A stretch of 64,000 nt of DNA. Origin: Bacillota bacterium (GTDB lineage: Bacteria; Bacillota; Clostridia; Lachnospirales; Lachnospiraceae). Every line of letters starts with the position of its first letter. The first letter of the stretch is position 1. Positions 38,101 through 44,960 of the stretch are shown piece after piece. The position numbers and the translations under genes are program-made. The notes under the pieces are model-generated. The model saw nothing but the letters and a program-made list of their open reading frames with translations. It searched no databases and was not told the DNA's origin. Location of the stretch: assembly GCA_023409535.1 (NCBI GenBank), contig JAEYGZ010000027.1, positions 613,653-677,652 of the forward strand. The letters are read 5' to 3'.

Positions 38101-39221
38101 CCAATGACCCCCTGAGCTTAAATCTGTATACCTACTGTGCCAATAATCCGATTACATATGATGATCCAACCGGTCATTGGCTGCATATTGTCGCAGGTGC
38201 TTTTTTCGGCGGTATAATTGGCGGGGCAATGGATATAGGCAGCCAGATGCTGTTTGAGCATAAGAGCTTCAGTGAAATTAAATGGAAATCGGTGTGGCTA
38301 AGTGCGGCAGAGGGAGCCATATCAGGAGCATTAGGAGCAGCAACCGGTGGTGCCTCGCTATTGGCAACCGCAGGGAAAGAAACAATAAAAGTAACAGGGA
38401 AGCAGGTAGTAAAACAAGTAGCAAAAACAGCAATAACCGAAGCAATCATAGGCGGAACATCAAATGCGATAGCGCAGGGTGTAGTTAACAGAGAGATAGA
38501 TTGGAAACAGGTAGGTTTTTCAGCATTAATCGATGGAGTCACCGGTGGTGTAGGAAGTGGAATATCTAGTTCTAAAGTTGGCAAAAAGCTGATTGAAGTA
38601 CAGGATAAAGCGATAGGATTTATCAAGGACAAAGTGAATACGATCAGCCGGAACATCAATTTTCCCAAGCTGGCCACACCGGAAGGCATGGTATTTGGCA
38701 GTATAGATGATAATATTGGCAAAGTAAATATGCCAAAAGTCGAGCAGACTCCGGTACAGAAGAACTTTCTGGAAGCAACAAGAAATACAGGTAGTGATGC
38801 TGGAAAGTATATGGATGATATAGCTAAGAGTTCGGGTGGTGCGGGAGCGTCTGAGGTCGGAAGTAGCCTTAATCGAACAGAAGCCCTCAATAAAGCTAAA
38901 GACTGGGCTGAAGTTCCTAGGTCGCAACAAGCTTCACGTCAATGGACAGTTGGTGATGATATAACCAAAAAGGGTGCGAACTATAAAAACTATGAATATA
39001 GTGATAATCCCACTCATAATGGAAGATATTATGAGTACGAAACACCACAAGGAAAAAAGGTTGTTGTTGACCATATTAATGATGTAGAGCAGGGATTACA
39101 TACCCATGCGGGAACAGCTCCCAAAGGTGCAGACCCATTTAAGTATGACTTTAAGAACCCTGACAATAGGTATTCTCCAATAAACAAGGATACAAACCAT
39201 CATATACCATATTCTAGGTAA
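29172..39221 (+). CDS. Giant secreted YD-repeat/Rhs polymorphic toxin
   Basis: One uninterrupted 3349-codon frame. Order: signal peptide (~1-36), acidic low-complexity region (~37-230), three fibronectin-III domains (~235-488), parallel beta-helix region (~489-1120) with a near-identical 215-residue repeat, DUF6531-like start (~1123-1200), dozens of YD repeats (YTYDxxGN type), RHS core ending YCANNPITYDDPTGHW (~3004), glycine-rich hydrophobic pretoxin (~3005-3170), and a variable tip (~3235-3349) with WTVGDDITKKG, GRYYEYETPQGKK and a His-rich end. It resembles Sec-exported WapA-type contact toxins, whose tip is cleaved and enters neighbours. The tip class is not assigned; the His-rich end suggests a nuclease (inference). 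ATG with TAGGAGG. Two immunity-like genes follow. Confidence 0.93.
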   Translation: MKKNRYIALLIILVFVFETIVPADLFSLSKNVAYADNQGEQITAENAYTLSEEVEGHTQEANAYGHSSDGDEIVDALLPEEAETQKLLNIDNISKTNAISTERDASEELSEADKLRTSDIGALVESEMSYYEEEGFDTETLSEDGGYYDESLPIEADGSIDGIPNTEEAPDTEPLPDIENGSDPGTIPDQDNISDSDNSESENTPEPEETEIPDGSDETDPSGQEETPMIEEDTEAPTAPVNLAAVATGSAITLRWEPSSDNIGVIGYDIYQDEALVGFTEETTYTVSTAEAGVTYRFTVLARDEAGNVSEGSEIIIIVPSVEKPSITTARAGETEVLLEWTEVAWATGYEISINGEITGIGNITAYVHTFVLPNTWYEYRIRALNGAYAGEWSDSISVLTAPGKVTNLTVAVIDSKTIKLTWDAVEGTKSYEVEANGIVIGTTEENTYTHSNVDPAQSNTYRVRALNGELTGTWSDAAVSNQINYIAGGTISQNTVWNGGTYVVQGDITIAQGVTLQVVQGTIVKFRPGISLYVSGKLIAQGIDEKPIVFTSEYDSEYGGSGVIGRSEKWYGINVESTGEFAGDYVRIKDAGRDYSSARHDALHISGLVNLNHSLIKDSYDDGIIIETQKSVTIQNTVIEDSKSDGIYIYKAGGEAFTLENNTITGSAGYPVAVNLGGITSSLVIPGISTNNTYTGNLREVIYLTGQMATDLVLSENIYLLASSLDIPAGKTLTVQPDVVLLFNGSLNVYGRLDAIGMSEHPIVFASRYDAEYGGSGVTGVNEKWYGISVENTGEFTGDYVRIKDAGRYYSYVRHDALHISGSVNLNHLLIKDSDDDGIIVETQKSVTIQNTVIEDSKSDGIYIYKAGGEAFTLENNMVIGSAGYSIYINLGGITSPAVIPGISLDNIYEMNGTDIIYMTGQITADLILSTNAYLANDISISAGKTFSIQPGVNLLFLAGRSITISGRLVIQGTKEKPVIMTSSYDPDFGGAGVTSSSHYWGGLRIQSTGELETYYLKLQYATRGIDCSGSLTLVNSEIHNTYNSGIYYNSTIQPTILYNSFKNNSYGLYNESSSTTINASYNYWDSLYGPSIYVLVYNPTSNSWSYQWVGNGVKVYGKVSYTPYLGSEMTIPLHFGQSEGTYAPTGNYSKQYTDLIIGGSESNLGFTRTYNSQDTNETSILGKGWTFNYEANITDYEDYDNIKLVKLPNGSQEAYTIAEDGTFTSNNTRNSLEKLADGSYVLITKEQEKYGFNTNGVLTWMENKQGNRLVIHVSSAGKPQSITDYAGREYHFAYANGLLSSITDPAGRTVNYVYEKSRLTEVVAPEDITTYYGYNADGYLTSIRDDNHNLLESVAYLTTNKLTRVDQLTDAYGNVMNYTYDDVNGKTTITDSNGRVTTQWYDNTYNITNNVDAEGKTTAVVYTTVDGVNKYGETSSITDRNGNTTYYEYDSRGNVIKVTNPDSSYKQYTYDAKNNVTSERDEAGKYTYYVYDAAGANLMKIARPLNGTDAYSDTADESLFAITQYTYYALGEAGTTIKGLVRTITDPEGNTTAYTYDEYGNEATVADVEENTTTYTYSILGLLTHIISPMGEQTAIDYNDNGDPLTVITDGGETTQYIYDNLGRKVQEITPNLNEIIAEPTGSEGYRYTYYLSGSLHSVTDPEGNTTVYTYDLYGNVLTETKPDESIISYEYDAMNRVLKEYLQESGSPERTLKKSNAYTILTDRKTQTTETVYLDDTQSAVSICVYDYAGRQVKQTNPDGGIITTAYNNNGTINTKTDALGKTTYYKYDGLNRPTKQYTPFAGGKYTYTEVIYDKIGNKISESIGLESVAQGGVPATLLTTSYEYDGNNRVVTRTDAAGGITEYEYDADGNMVKETIFIDDSTAKITEYGYNHLGKAVTMRQHVQSGDIYGNSLGLTADHLLVTIYTYDADGNMLTMTAPDGTMTTKEYDYLDRPVTQIVQGLDEFGNAAEITTSVVYDYAGNIIRSTDANGNTTSSTYNAMGLVTRVMDAEGGVSAKYYDNAGRLIASVAPEDFAEGAALEDMNRAVYTYDLTGRVILEQDIYYDEEAEAWKTVYAKAYKYDLNGNLLKELDALGIDSGTGSTLTERINTGYGTSYTYNDAGMLLTTLSPVSKDKYLSYDISYTYDAAGRKTTETNAKGVVTTYYYDSMGRVIKTTVQDGTAKIIQSATYDNLGNILTQTDGNGNLTACTYNRLGLVKSRTTPGDASVPADTTVYQYDAMGRQVYQKDSLGREVIVTYNYNGQVLTRTERKADGTQSITSSNAYDRNGNLRFATDANGVTTEQEYDELNRMVQSSLTVNGAKQTTSYTYDKNGNQLTTTDWLGNIYTREYDALNRLMKETDPYGITIEQYEYNNNHVQVKAIDALGNEIVYAYDKNNRLISTTNPEGNVNSQTYDKVGNLASKTDGNGNVTSYEYDALNRLVKVTNAKGEITAYTYDVNGNMLTKKDGKGNTVTYSYNAANLLLTETDPGGEREGYIYYAGGKVRRKTDKNGSIITYSYDIHGNLLTETAEGAGSIEEMEYTYTYDANGNMLTMTDGTGTARRTYDELGRVLTKTVPIIGTVTFTYDITEGAPAGSHRERTTDPKGNITVKEYDKAGRLVKVIAGSDTVVYTYYANGSRKSVTYNDGTREEYTYNANSQIETLINRKADGSILDSYAYTYDRAGNQLTKHEIIGGVEKGTTIYTYDELSRLLTVTEPVGRSTAYEYDKAGNRSKETVTTMDAVSGNTITSVSTYTYDNRNRLTDIATKVNNILTKSTVYTYDNNGNQHTTVVKTYANGTTVISTVTTQDNTYDLYSQLIRSVTEDGTIINNTYNAEGYRVGKEVITEGNREQTLYLYEADKVILETDETGSQKAWNIYGTNLLIRASGTGIYQYLYNGHADVTALITREGTIAATYYYDAFGNVLESTGNVDNSILYAGYQYDIETGLYYLNTRMYDPVTARFLQEDTYKGDPNDPLSLNLYTYCANNPITYDDPTGHWLHIVAGAFFGGIIGGAMDIGSQMLFEHKSFSEIKWKSVWLSAAEGAISGALGAATGGASLLATAGKETIKVTGKQVVKQVAKTAITEAIIGGTSNAIAQGVVNREIDWKQVGFSALIDGVTGGVGSGISSSKVGKKLIEVQDKAIGFIKDKVNTISRNINFPKLATPEGMVFGSIDDNIGKVNMPKVEQTPVQKNFLEATRNTGSDAGKYMDDIAKSSGGAGASEVGSSLNRTEALNKAKDWAEVPRSQQASRQWTVGDDITKKGANYKNYEYSDNPTHNGRYYEYETPQGKKVVVDHINDVEQGLHTHAGTAPKGADPFKYDFKNPDNRYSPINKDTNHHIPYSR
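30835..31790 (+). repeat. Tandem 645-base repeat in the beta-helix coding region
   Basis: The segment from about 30835 recurs from about 31480 with very high nucleotide identity; for example, the codons for IQNTVIEDSKSDGIYIYKAG are the same. A third, much more diverged unit follows at a similar spacing. This points to a recent duplication in the protein's stalk. Confidence 0.85.
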
Positions 39222-39248
39222 TTTATTATAAAAAGAGAGGATATAGTT

Positions 39249-39689
39249 ATGGACGATAGAAAAGAAATGATACGTAAAAAAAGCATACTACTTAATATGA
39301 AAAAACAAATCGAAGAAATTAAGGCAGTAAGCATAATTGATTTTTTTGAAGCTGAATCAGAGGAAATTACAAAGTACTCAGAAAGTGTTAGTGAGTTACA
39401 TAAATACAGTTATCCAAGACTATGTACTAGAAAAATGGATGGGGATAATGATAATTTGGTTGACTGGTTTTTAGAAAATTTGTTATTTATTAAAGATGGA
39501 GCAAGTTGGTTAATGCCTTTTGAAGGAATGGGTATCTGGTGGGTTAAGATTAAGGTGGATGATTGTAAAAAAGCACTTAGTGAGTTGTGGAGATTTGGTG
39601 ATATATGCATTGTTGATGTGGAAAATGAAGTAATTTTCTACATCGGTGTAAATGAATCGAATTGTGAGATAGCATTAAAACAATTGTAA
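39249..39689 (+). CDS. Putative immunity protein of the resident Rhs tip
   Basis: A 146-residue, AT-rich gene starting 27 bases after the Rhs stop, with AAGAGAGG upstream. The position directly behind a toxin tip is the hallmark of a cognate immunity gene. The protein is soluble, with a helical N-terminal half and a WWVKIKVDDCKKALSELW segment. No family was recognised. Expected to bind and neutralise the Rhs tip in the producer's cytoplasm (inference from location). Confidence 0.68.
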   Translation: MDDRKEMIRKKSILLNMKKQIEEIKAVSIIDFFEAESEEITKYSESVSELHKYSYPRLCTRKMDGDNDNLVDWFLENLLFIKDGASWLMPFEGMGIWWVKIKVDDCKKALSELWRFGDICIVDVENEVIFYIGVNESNCEIALKQL

Positions 39690-39707
39690 GCGTAACATAA
39701 TAAAAAC

Positions 39708-39732
39708 AAGGGGTAGGTGTAACAGCTTGCCC
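39708..39732 (+). repeat. Hairpin repeat after first immunity gene (copy 1)
   Basis: A 25-base direct repeat with arms GGGTAGG / CTTGCCC, followed by TTTT. It recurs at 40232-40256 with one difference. Probably a weak terminator carried with each immunity gene. Confidence 0.7.
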
Positions 39733-39784
39733 TTTTGCTTACCTGTTTTTGAAGACTAACTTTCAGCAGCAAGGAGATGGTTAT

Positions 39785-40219
39785 ATGAGCAGTAAACCAA
39801 ATACGAATGAATTAACTCAAACTAGTAGCGATATAGGTATAGACATAGTAATATTGGATGAGAATGATTCTAAACAATACATTAAAAAAGTAATTGATAT
39901 ATTTAAACCATTTAAAACTACTGGACACTTATCTATTGGTAATGAAACACTGACTATTCCTTTGGAGGGAAATGAGTTTTCATACTCAAAACACTTAGAA
40001 AGTAAACCTGCTTACATTTTTTTTGATCAAGAAAGCAGAGATAGAAATTCAGTAGTGGTGATAAAGGATGCTAAATTAATTGGAGATTTAATGGAAAACT
40101 CATATGGTATGGAGTATTTTGTATCTAATGAAAAAGCGGATTTCTTAATTGCTGTAAATTGGTATGTAATAGAGGTTGTAGGTTCAGCAATCGAATCCCT
40201 AACAAAATTAAATAGCTAA
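39785..40219 (+). CDS. Putative second immunity protein
   Basis: A 144-residue AT-rich gene. ATG 39785 with AAGGAGATGG was chosen over an in-frame start at 39749. The protein is soluble (ETLTIPLEGNEF, KPAYIFFDQESRDRN, VSNEKADFLIAVNWYVIE) and of no recognised family. It may protect against the present toxin, or be left from a tip since replaced. It is followed by the same hairpin repeat as the first immunity gene. Confidence 0.6.
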   Translation: MSSKPNTNELTQTSSDIGIDIVILDENDSKQYIKKVIDIFKPFKTTGHLSIGNETLTIPLEGNEFSYSKHLESKPAYIFFDQESRDRNSVVVIKDAKLIGDLMENSYGMEYFVSNEKADFLIAVNWYVIEVVGSAIESLTKLNS

Positions 40220-40231
40220 AGATATACTAAT

Positions 40232-40256
40232 AAGGGGTAGGTGTAACAGCCTGCCC
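40232..40256 (+). repeat. Hairpin repeat after second immunity gene (copy 2)
   Basis: 24 of 25 bases match the copy at 39708-39732; here the right arm is CCTGCCC, giving a better stem. Confidence 0.7.
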
Positions 40257-40467
40257 TATAATTTGTGTAATAGGAGACATAAAACAATAATAATGAACCC
40301 GCACCTTTTCAGTGTAATCAACAAAAATTTCTGTATTTGAACATTTCATTAAAAGCCACAGGTGTCAGTAATGACCACCATGTAACCCCTTGGTAAATGC
40401 GGGCGTTCTCATAATCCAACCACCTGAAAGGACCGTATCCCCAATTCCGACCACCTCTGAAAAATGC

Positions 40468-40526
40468 CATCAGCCCGTATTGCGGGCTGATGTAACCCGA
40501 GGGGAGGTCGCTTGCGATCACCCCTC
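40468..40526 (+). other. Two hairpins immediately before displaced Rhs cassette A
   Basis: Perfect arms CATCAGCCCG / CGGGCTGATG (40468-40492), then GAGGGG / CCCCTC (40499-40526). The second stem abuts the start of the conserved Rhs-end module. The 265 bases from 40260 otherwise show no convincing gene. Confidence 0.6.
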
Positions 40527-41395
40527 TTTAACCTGCATCATTTTCAATCCCTAGGTCCACCATGGTTCAGGCTAGCTCTTGATGGTACGAACTGGCACAT
40601 ACATGCTGCGGGCAACCCGATAATGTACAATGACCCTACCGGGAATTGGGCTCATATTATATTTGGTGCTGCGATAGGCGGATTAATCAGCGGAGCAATG
40701 GATTTTGGAATGCAGATGATAGCAAATGGCGGAGACATATCTCAGGTAAGTTTGCGAAGCATCGGTGCGTCATTTGTATCAGGAGCAGTATTGGGAGGAT
40801 TAGCTGCCGCAACCGGAGGACTTTCCCTTGCAGGGCAAGTCGGAGAGCAAGCGCATTAATCGGTGGGATAGGTTATGGCACATATAACCTTGTAAACGGC
40901 AGTAACGCAACACTTGAAGGATATGCTCAAAGTATGATTGCGGGTGCCGCCGCCCCGGCGATTGCACGAGGAATCTCTATGATGGGTTCAGCGATATCAA
41001 AAGGGATTTCTAAAGTAAGTTCGGCGTTTGCTAAGGGCACAGGGAAAGGTATAAACAAACCCTATGGGAAAGCAATACAATCAAACTTGAAAGAAGCGTT
41101 ACATTTAAGACAAACCGTTGATAATGGTGGGCAGTTATACAGAACAGGAACATTTGGAAAATCTAATATAACGGATGCACAGTTCTGGGCGCCGGAAACT
41201 CCCTTGAGTTCTGGTTATGCAAATAAATATGGACTTGCGAACAGTCAAATTGATTATATTATTGGAGGAACAAAAATCACCGGAGCGCCCTATATAGCCA
41301 GACCTGCGCCTCCTGTGCCTCCAAATTTAGGTGGGGGAATTGAAATAGTCACAAATCCTAACAGTGTAAGGCTTAACTTTTTTTACATGCCATAA
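40526..41395 (+). pseudogene. Displaced Rhs C-terminal cassette A: core end, pretoxin and toxin tip
   Basis: A start-less fragment of an Rhs protein. It encodes the RHS-core end (NPIMYNDPTGNW), the glycine-rich pretoxin (IIFGAAIGGLISGAMDFG and onward), then a tip of ~110 residues beginning NKPYGKAIQSNLKEALHLRQ and ending EIVTNPNSVRLNFFYMP. A two-base insertion near 40845 (cggAGAGcaag against cggAGcaag in other copies) shifts the frame between pretoxin halves. The tip frame itself is open. The tip pattern (YRTG near its start, GGGIEIV near its end) could be an ADP-ribosyltransferase-like fold, but this is a guess. Immunity-like gene 41419 follows. Confidence 0.82.
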
Positions 41396-41418
41396 TAATA
41401 GAAGGAGAGATTGAACAA

Positions 41419-41667
41419 ATGGGTGATTTATATATTTTTTTAAAACAACTTAGTAATAATTCGTATCAGGAGAATGAATTTTTGCTATCATATGCATTGA
41501 CAGGATGGCTGAATACACAGCCTTCATCTTCAACCGAAGGAATGTCGGATTTAGAATTAATACTAAAACAATATAGGAGTGGTAAAAGTTCCATTGTTAA
41601 TAAACAAGTTGAAGAGTGCTTACGTTATATAGATGACTGGTTTCGTAAATGGAACGGAAGACATTAA
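41419..41667 (+). CDS. Putative immunity protein of cassette A
   Basis: An 82-residue, probably helical protein (DLYIFLKQLSNNSYQENEF, then CLRYIDDWFRKW) starting 23 bases after the cassette A tip, with GAAGGAGAG upstream. No family recognised. Assigned as immunity purely from its place behind a toxin tip; it is intact and could be expressed as an orphan immunity gene. Confidence 0.6.
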   Translation: MGDLYIFLKQLSNNSYQENEFLLSYALTGWLNTQPSSSTEGMSDLELILKQYRSGKSSIVNKQVEECLRYIDDWFRKWNGRH

Positions 41668-41789
41668 ATGGTGTTTTTTTCCAATGCAACTTATGGTTAT
41701 CCTATACAGACACCCTTAAAAGTTTGAATTTATATGTTTTGTGCCTAAAAGGTATACCGTGCCAAAATTGCAGCTACCTAAGGGGAAGT

Positions 41790-41836
41790 AGGCGCCGTCG
41801 GCTCAAAGCTCTAAGCGGCTGGCATTGCCGACCGCC
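41790..41836 (+). other. Hairpin before cassette B
   Basis: GGCGCCGTCGGC (41791-41802) pairs with GCCGACCGCC (41827-41836) with a small bulge; the stem ends exactly where the conserved module begins, as in cassette A. Confidence 0.5.
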
Positions 41837-42690
41837 TTTAACCTGCTTGGTTTTCGACCCCTGGGTTCCACCATGGTTCAGGCTAGCTCTTGATGGTACG
41901 AACTGGCACATACATGCTGCCAGTAATCCGATATGTACAATGACCCTACCGCGAATTGGGCTCATATTATATTTGGTGCTGTGATAGGCGGATTAATCAG
42001 CGGAGTAATGGATTTTGGAATGCAGATGATAGCAAATGGCGGAGACATATCTCAGGTAAGTTTGCGAAGCATCGGTGCGTCATTTGTATCAGGAGCAGTA
42101 TCAGGAGGATTAGCTGCCGCAACCGGAGGACTTCCCTTGCAGGGCAAGTCGGAGCAAGCGCAATAATCGGTGGGATAGGTTATGGCACATATAACCTTGT
42201 AAACAGCAGTAACGCAACACTTAAAGGATATGCTCAAAGTATGATTGCGGGTGCCGCCGCCCCGGCGATTGCACGAGGAATCTCTATGGTGGGTTCAGCG
42301 ATATCAAAAGGGATTTCCAAGATGAGTTCGGCGTTTGCTAAAGGCGCGGAGAAGGTTCCAACCGGAAGACTTTCAGGGAAAACTATTGACCCAGCTACAG
42401 GACAAGAAGTAGGAAGATTTGTTGTTGATCCTAAGGGAAATGCGATGATAGAGCCTGTTGGAGGAAGCACGGTGCCTGCTGGCAGAGGTGGAGTTGATAC
42501 GCATACTTTATATCCAAACGGCTCAAATTATCAAAGACTTAATCCCCTTGGACATGGCAATAATCCAACTGCGCATGGACATCTCATAGGAACCGGACCA
42601 GGAATGAAAGGACAAGGTCCATCCATAGATGTATTTGGTAATAGCGTACCATGGAATAGTGCTGATGCACACTGGTCTATATACAAGTAA
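41836..42690 (+). pseudogene. Displaced Rhs C-terminal cassette B
   Basis: Second copy of the Rhs-end/pretoxin module with a different tip. At least two one-base deletions break the frame: in the core end near 41930 (GATATG against GATAATG) and near 42132 (ACTTCCC against ACTTTCCC). The tip, from about 42353, contains GGVDTHTLYPNGSNYQRLNP, GHGNNPTAHGHLIGTGPG and SADAHWSIY. This His/Gly-rich pattern recalls a bacterial polymorphic toxin family (I believe the type 24 group; low confidence). Immunity-like gene 42708 follows. Confidence 0.82.
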
Positions 42691-42707
42691 TTTTAATGGA
42701 GGAATTT

Positions 42708-42992
42708 ATGTTTACTGATATGCAAAATGCAATTGCAATAAAACAAGGAAAATGTATTTATAATAGTTCAAAAGAATATAAGGTGAAAATCATAAAGTGG
42801 GATATTCTTTATGGCACAGGTGACTATGAAGACCCAGAAGAAATTCGAGAAGATAGAAATATCGAATGTTACTATATCTTTTATGAAGATTTAGTACGCG
42901 AAGGATTATTTAATGCTGGCGGAGGTAGTTTTTTAACTCTTGAAGAAGCTATATCGAATGTTGAGTCAAAAACAGAGGTAAAATGGTTGTAA
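42708..42992 (+). CDS. Putative immunity protein of cassette B
   Basis: A 94-residue AT-rich gene 17 bases after the cassette B tip. ATG 42708 has GGAGGA at a good distance; an earlier ATG at 42696 overlaps that site. The protein has a compact beta-rich look (KEYKVKIIKWDILYGTG, ECYYIFYEDL) and ends with a helix. No family recognised; immunity role inferred from position. Confidence 0.6.
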   Translation: MFTDMQNAIAIKQGKCIYNSSKEYKVKIIKWDILYGTGDYEDPEEIREDRNIECYYIFYEDLVREGLFNAGGGSFLTLEEAISNVESKTEVKWL

Positions 42993-43049
42993 GACCGTTT
43001 TAGATTTTGTGCAAACCTCCAGAGTGATGTAAGATAAATGATTATTTTT

Positions 43050-43077
43050 GCCTAGGGGTCATTCATGACCCCTAGGC
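43050..43077. other. Perfect hairpin upstream of cassette C
   Basis: 12-base arms GCCTAGGGGTCA / TGACCCCTAGGC with a 4-base loop. No T-run on the plus side. Confidence 0.65.
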
Positions 43078-43221
43078 GAATCCTTACACCATGCGGAATT
43101 CAACAAATCAAGACTACGCTTATGACCCCGCTATGCAGTTTATGACTCCTAAATACAAATCCCCACAGACCGCATTGCGGGCTGATGTGAATTATGCTAG
43201 GGAAGTTCTACAACCCTGGCG

Positions 43222-43555
43222 CTTTAACCTGCATCATTTTCGACCCCTAGGTCCACCATGGTTCAGGCTAGCTCTTGATGGTACGAACTGGCACATACAT
43301 GCTGCGGGTAACCCGATAATGTACAATGACCCTACTGGGAATTGGGCTTATATTATATTTGGTGCTGCGATAGGCGGATTAATCAGCGAAGCAATGGATT
43401 TTGGAATACAGATGATAGCAAATGGCGGAGACATATCTCAGGTAAGTTTGCGAAGCATCGGTGCGTCATTTGTATCAGGAGCAGTATCAGGAGAATTAGC
43501 TTCCGCAACCGGAGGACTCTCCCTTGCAGGGCAAGTTAAATACGATAATGTTTGA
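43222..43555 (+). pseudogene. Displaced Rhs cassette C, truncated (tip lost)
   Basis: Third copy of the core-end/pretoxin module, in frame (an ATG at 43091 opens the frame, but its upstream residues do not look like Rhs core). Identity with copies A and B stops at 43536, after LSLAGQV, where unrelated sequence brings a stop at 43555. The toxin tip is missing, yet a small AT-rich gene of the immunity type still follows at 43857. Confidence 0.82.
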
Positions 43556-43856
43556 AACTGTAAGTCTTGCGGTAGATAGGTTGTTGTACTCTTGCCCATT
43601 CTAAGAACGAAGGCTATCATCTGAGGTTTCCGGTACTTGGGCTTTATGTGGATGACAGGGCAAACGAAGGGATAATATGCAGAGAAGAATTTGTCACCGA
43701 TTTATGACCTGACCAGCGCAAAAGTTCACCCATGATGAAGAAAAGCGACGAGCACGACGCTTATTGTGTGGTAACGGTGCTGATTAACCGGCTTCATACC
43801 TTGCCCGACGCAAAGCCGGAGGAGTTATAGAAAATAAATACGAGGAGAATCATATT
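43556..43856. other. Gene-poor 301-base remnant between cassette C and its immunity-like gene
   Basis: No full gene. Composition is less AT-rich than the tips and immunity genes. A short frame near 43731-43830 (MMKKSDEHDAY and on to KPEEL, then TAG) could be the tail of an inserted or deleted gene. It may mark where a mobile piece replaced the toxin tip. Confidence 0.45.
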
Positions 43857-44291
43857 ATGTTTATGTTAGCAAGAGAGATTGTTATTAAAAAACTTATATT
43901 TCTTGAAAAAGATATGGGCTTCACGCTGAATGTTAATAATGTTGACAACATGCAAACAGAGCTTTTATATACTTATAATGATATATGTATTGATATAACC
44001 TGTTACGATCGAAATGGTGAATTTGAGTTTTATTTTAGCGTATCAAAATCAAACGAAAAAGGTGGTGTTTATTATCAATATGATGGGCATAGGGGAATAA
44101 AACAACTTAGATTTACTGTCAATTCAATTTTTAATTTGGCAAAAGAATATGATGAAAATGATTTTAAAGCTAAAGTAAATGAGTTATGGATAAAAGGGAA
44201 TAGGTTTTTCTTTAAAAGTGAGAAAGCGAAAGAAGAATACTTTCAAATGAACGCAGACTTAATAAAAAGTGCTGTTGAAAAGCTATTGTAA
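43857..44291 (+). CDS. Putative orphan immunity protein (cassette C)
   Basis: A 144-residue AT-rich gene with GAGGAG upstream. Beta-rich centre (LLYTYNDICIDITCYDRNG, FEFYFSVSKSNEKGG) and helical C-terminus. Its length and look resemble the cassette D immunity candidate at 44960. Toxin partner is missing, so it would be an orphan immunity gene if expressed. Function inferred only from context. Confidence 0.6.
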   Translation: MFMLAREIVIKKLIFLEKDMGFTLNVNNVDNMQTELLYTYNDICIDITCYDRNGEFEFYFSVSKSNEKGGVYYQYDGHRGIKQLRFTVNSIFNLAKEYDENDFKAKVNELWIKGNRFFFKSEKAKEEYFQMNADLIKSAVEKLL

Positions 44292-44322
44292 TATTTAAAA
44301 GGCAACATAATTTTAACATCAA

Positions 44323-44960
44323 ATAATGGAGACATATCTCAAAGTTTGCGAAGCATCGGTTCGTCATTTGTATCAGGAGGATTAGCTGCCGCAACCGGAG
44401 GACTCTCCCTTGCAGGGCAAGTCGGAGCAAGCGCATTAATCGGAGGGATAGGTTATGGCACATATAACCTTGTAAATGGCAGTAACGCAACACTCGAAGG
44501 ATATGCTCAAAGTATGATTGCGGGTGCTGCCGCCCCGGCGATTGCACGAGGAATCTCTATGATGGGTTCAGCGATATCAAAAGGGATTTCCAAGGTGAGC
44601 TCGGCGTTTGCTAAAGGCGCGGGGAAAGCTGTAAGTAATAAATCAATTGTTATTGGTGAAGGGATGCAGGATATTAAAACTGTTGCAAAACAGTTACAAT
44701 CAGAAGGTGTTGATGCCAAGTGGTATCAAGCTTGGAGTAAGAATTTCCCTAATAATAGACCAATGACATCTGACGAGTTAAATGCTGCATTGGCAAGAAA
44801 CCAGAGATGGATAGACAGTAAGATAAAACAGGGATATGATATTTATAATATTGGGACAGACCCATTAAGAACTACAAGGAGTCCTTTCTATGAGCTCGAA
44901 CAAAGCCGAATAAATAAATATGGGTATCAAACAATTGATATTACGGGGAGAAGACCATAA
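44323..44960 (+). pseudogene. Displaced Rhs cassette D: partial pretoxin with intact toxin tip
   Basis: Fourth copy, beginning inside the pretoxin (the RHS-core end is absent) with a small deletion after the ATCTCA motif. From there it is in one open frame through to a tip of ~110 residues (VSNKSIVIGEGMQDIKTVAK, KWYQAWSKNFPNNRPM, SDELNAALARNQRWIDSKI, and the TRSPFYELEQ end). This tip type is familiar from Rhs proteins of many bacteria but I cannot name its activity. There is no credible start codon or ribosome site in frame, so it is probably silent. The stop TAA overlaps the next gene's ATG (TAATG). Confidence 0.8.

Noticed and set aside
40318..40521. Minus-strand 67-codon frame before cassette A
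   Set aside because: It covers the hairpins and has no clear homologue or ribosome site; probably chance.
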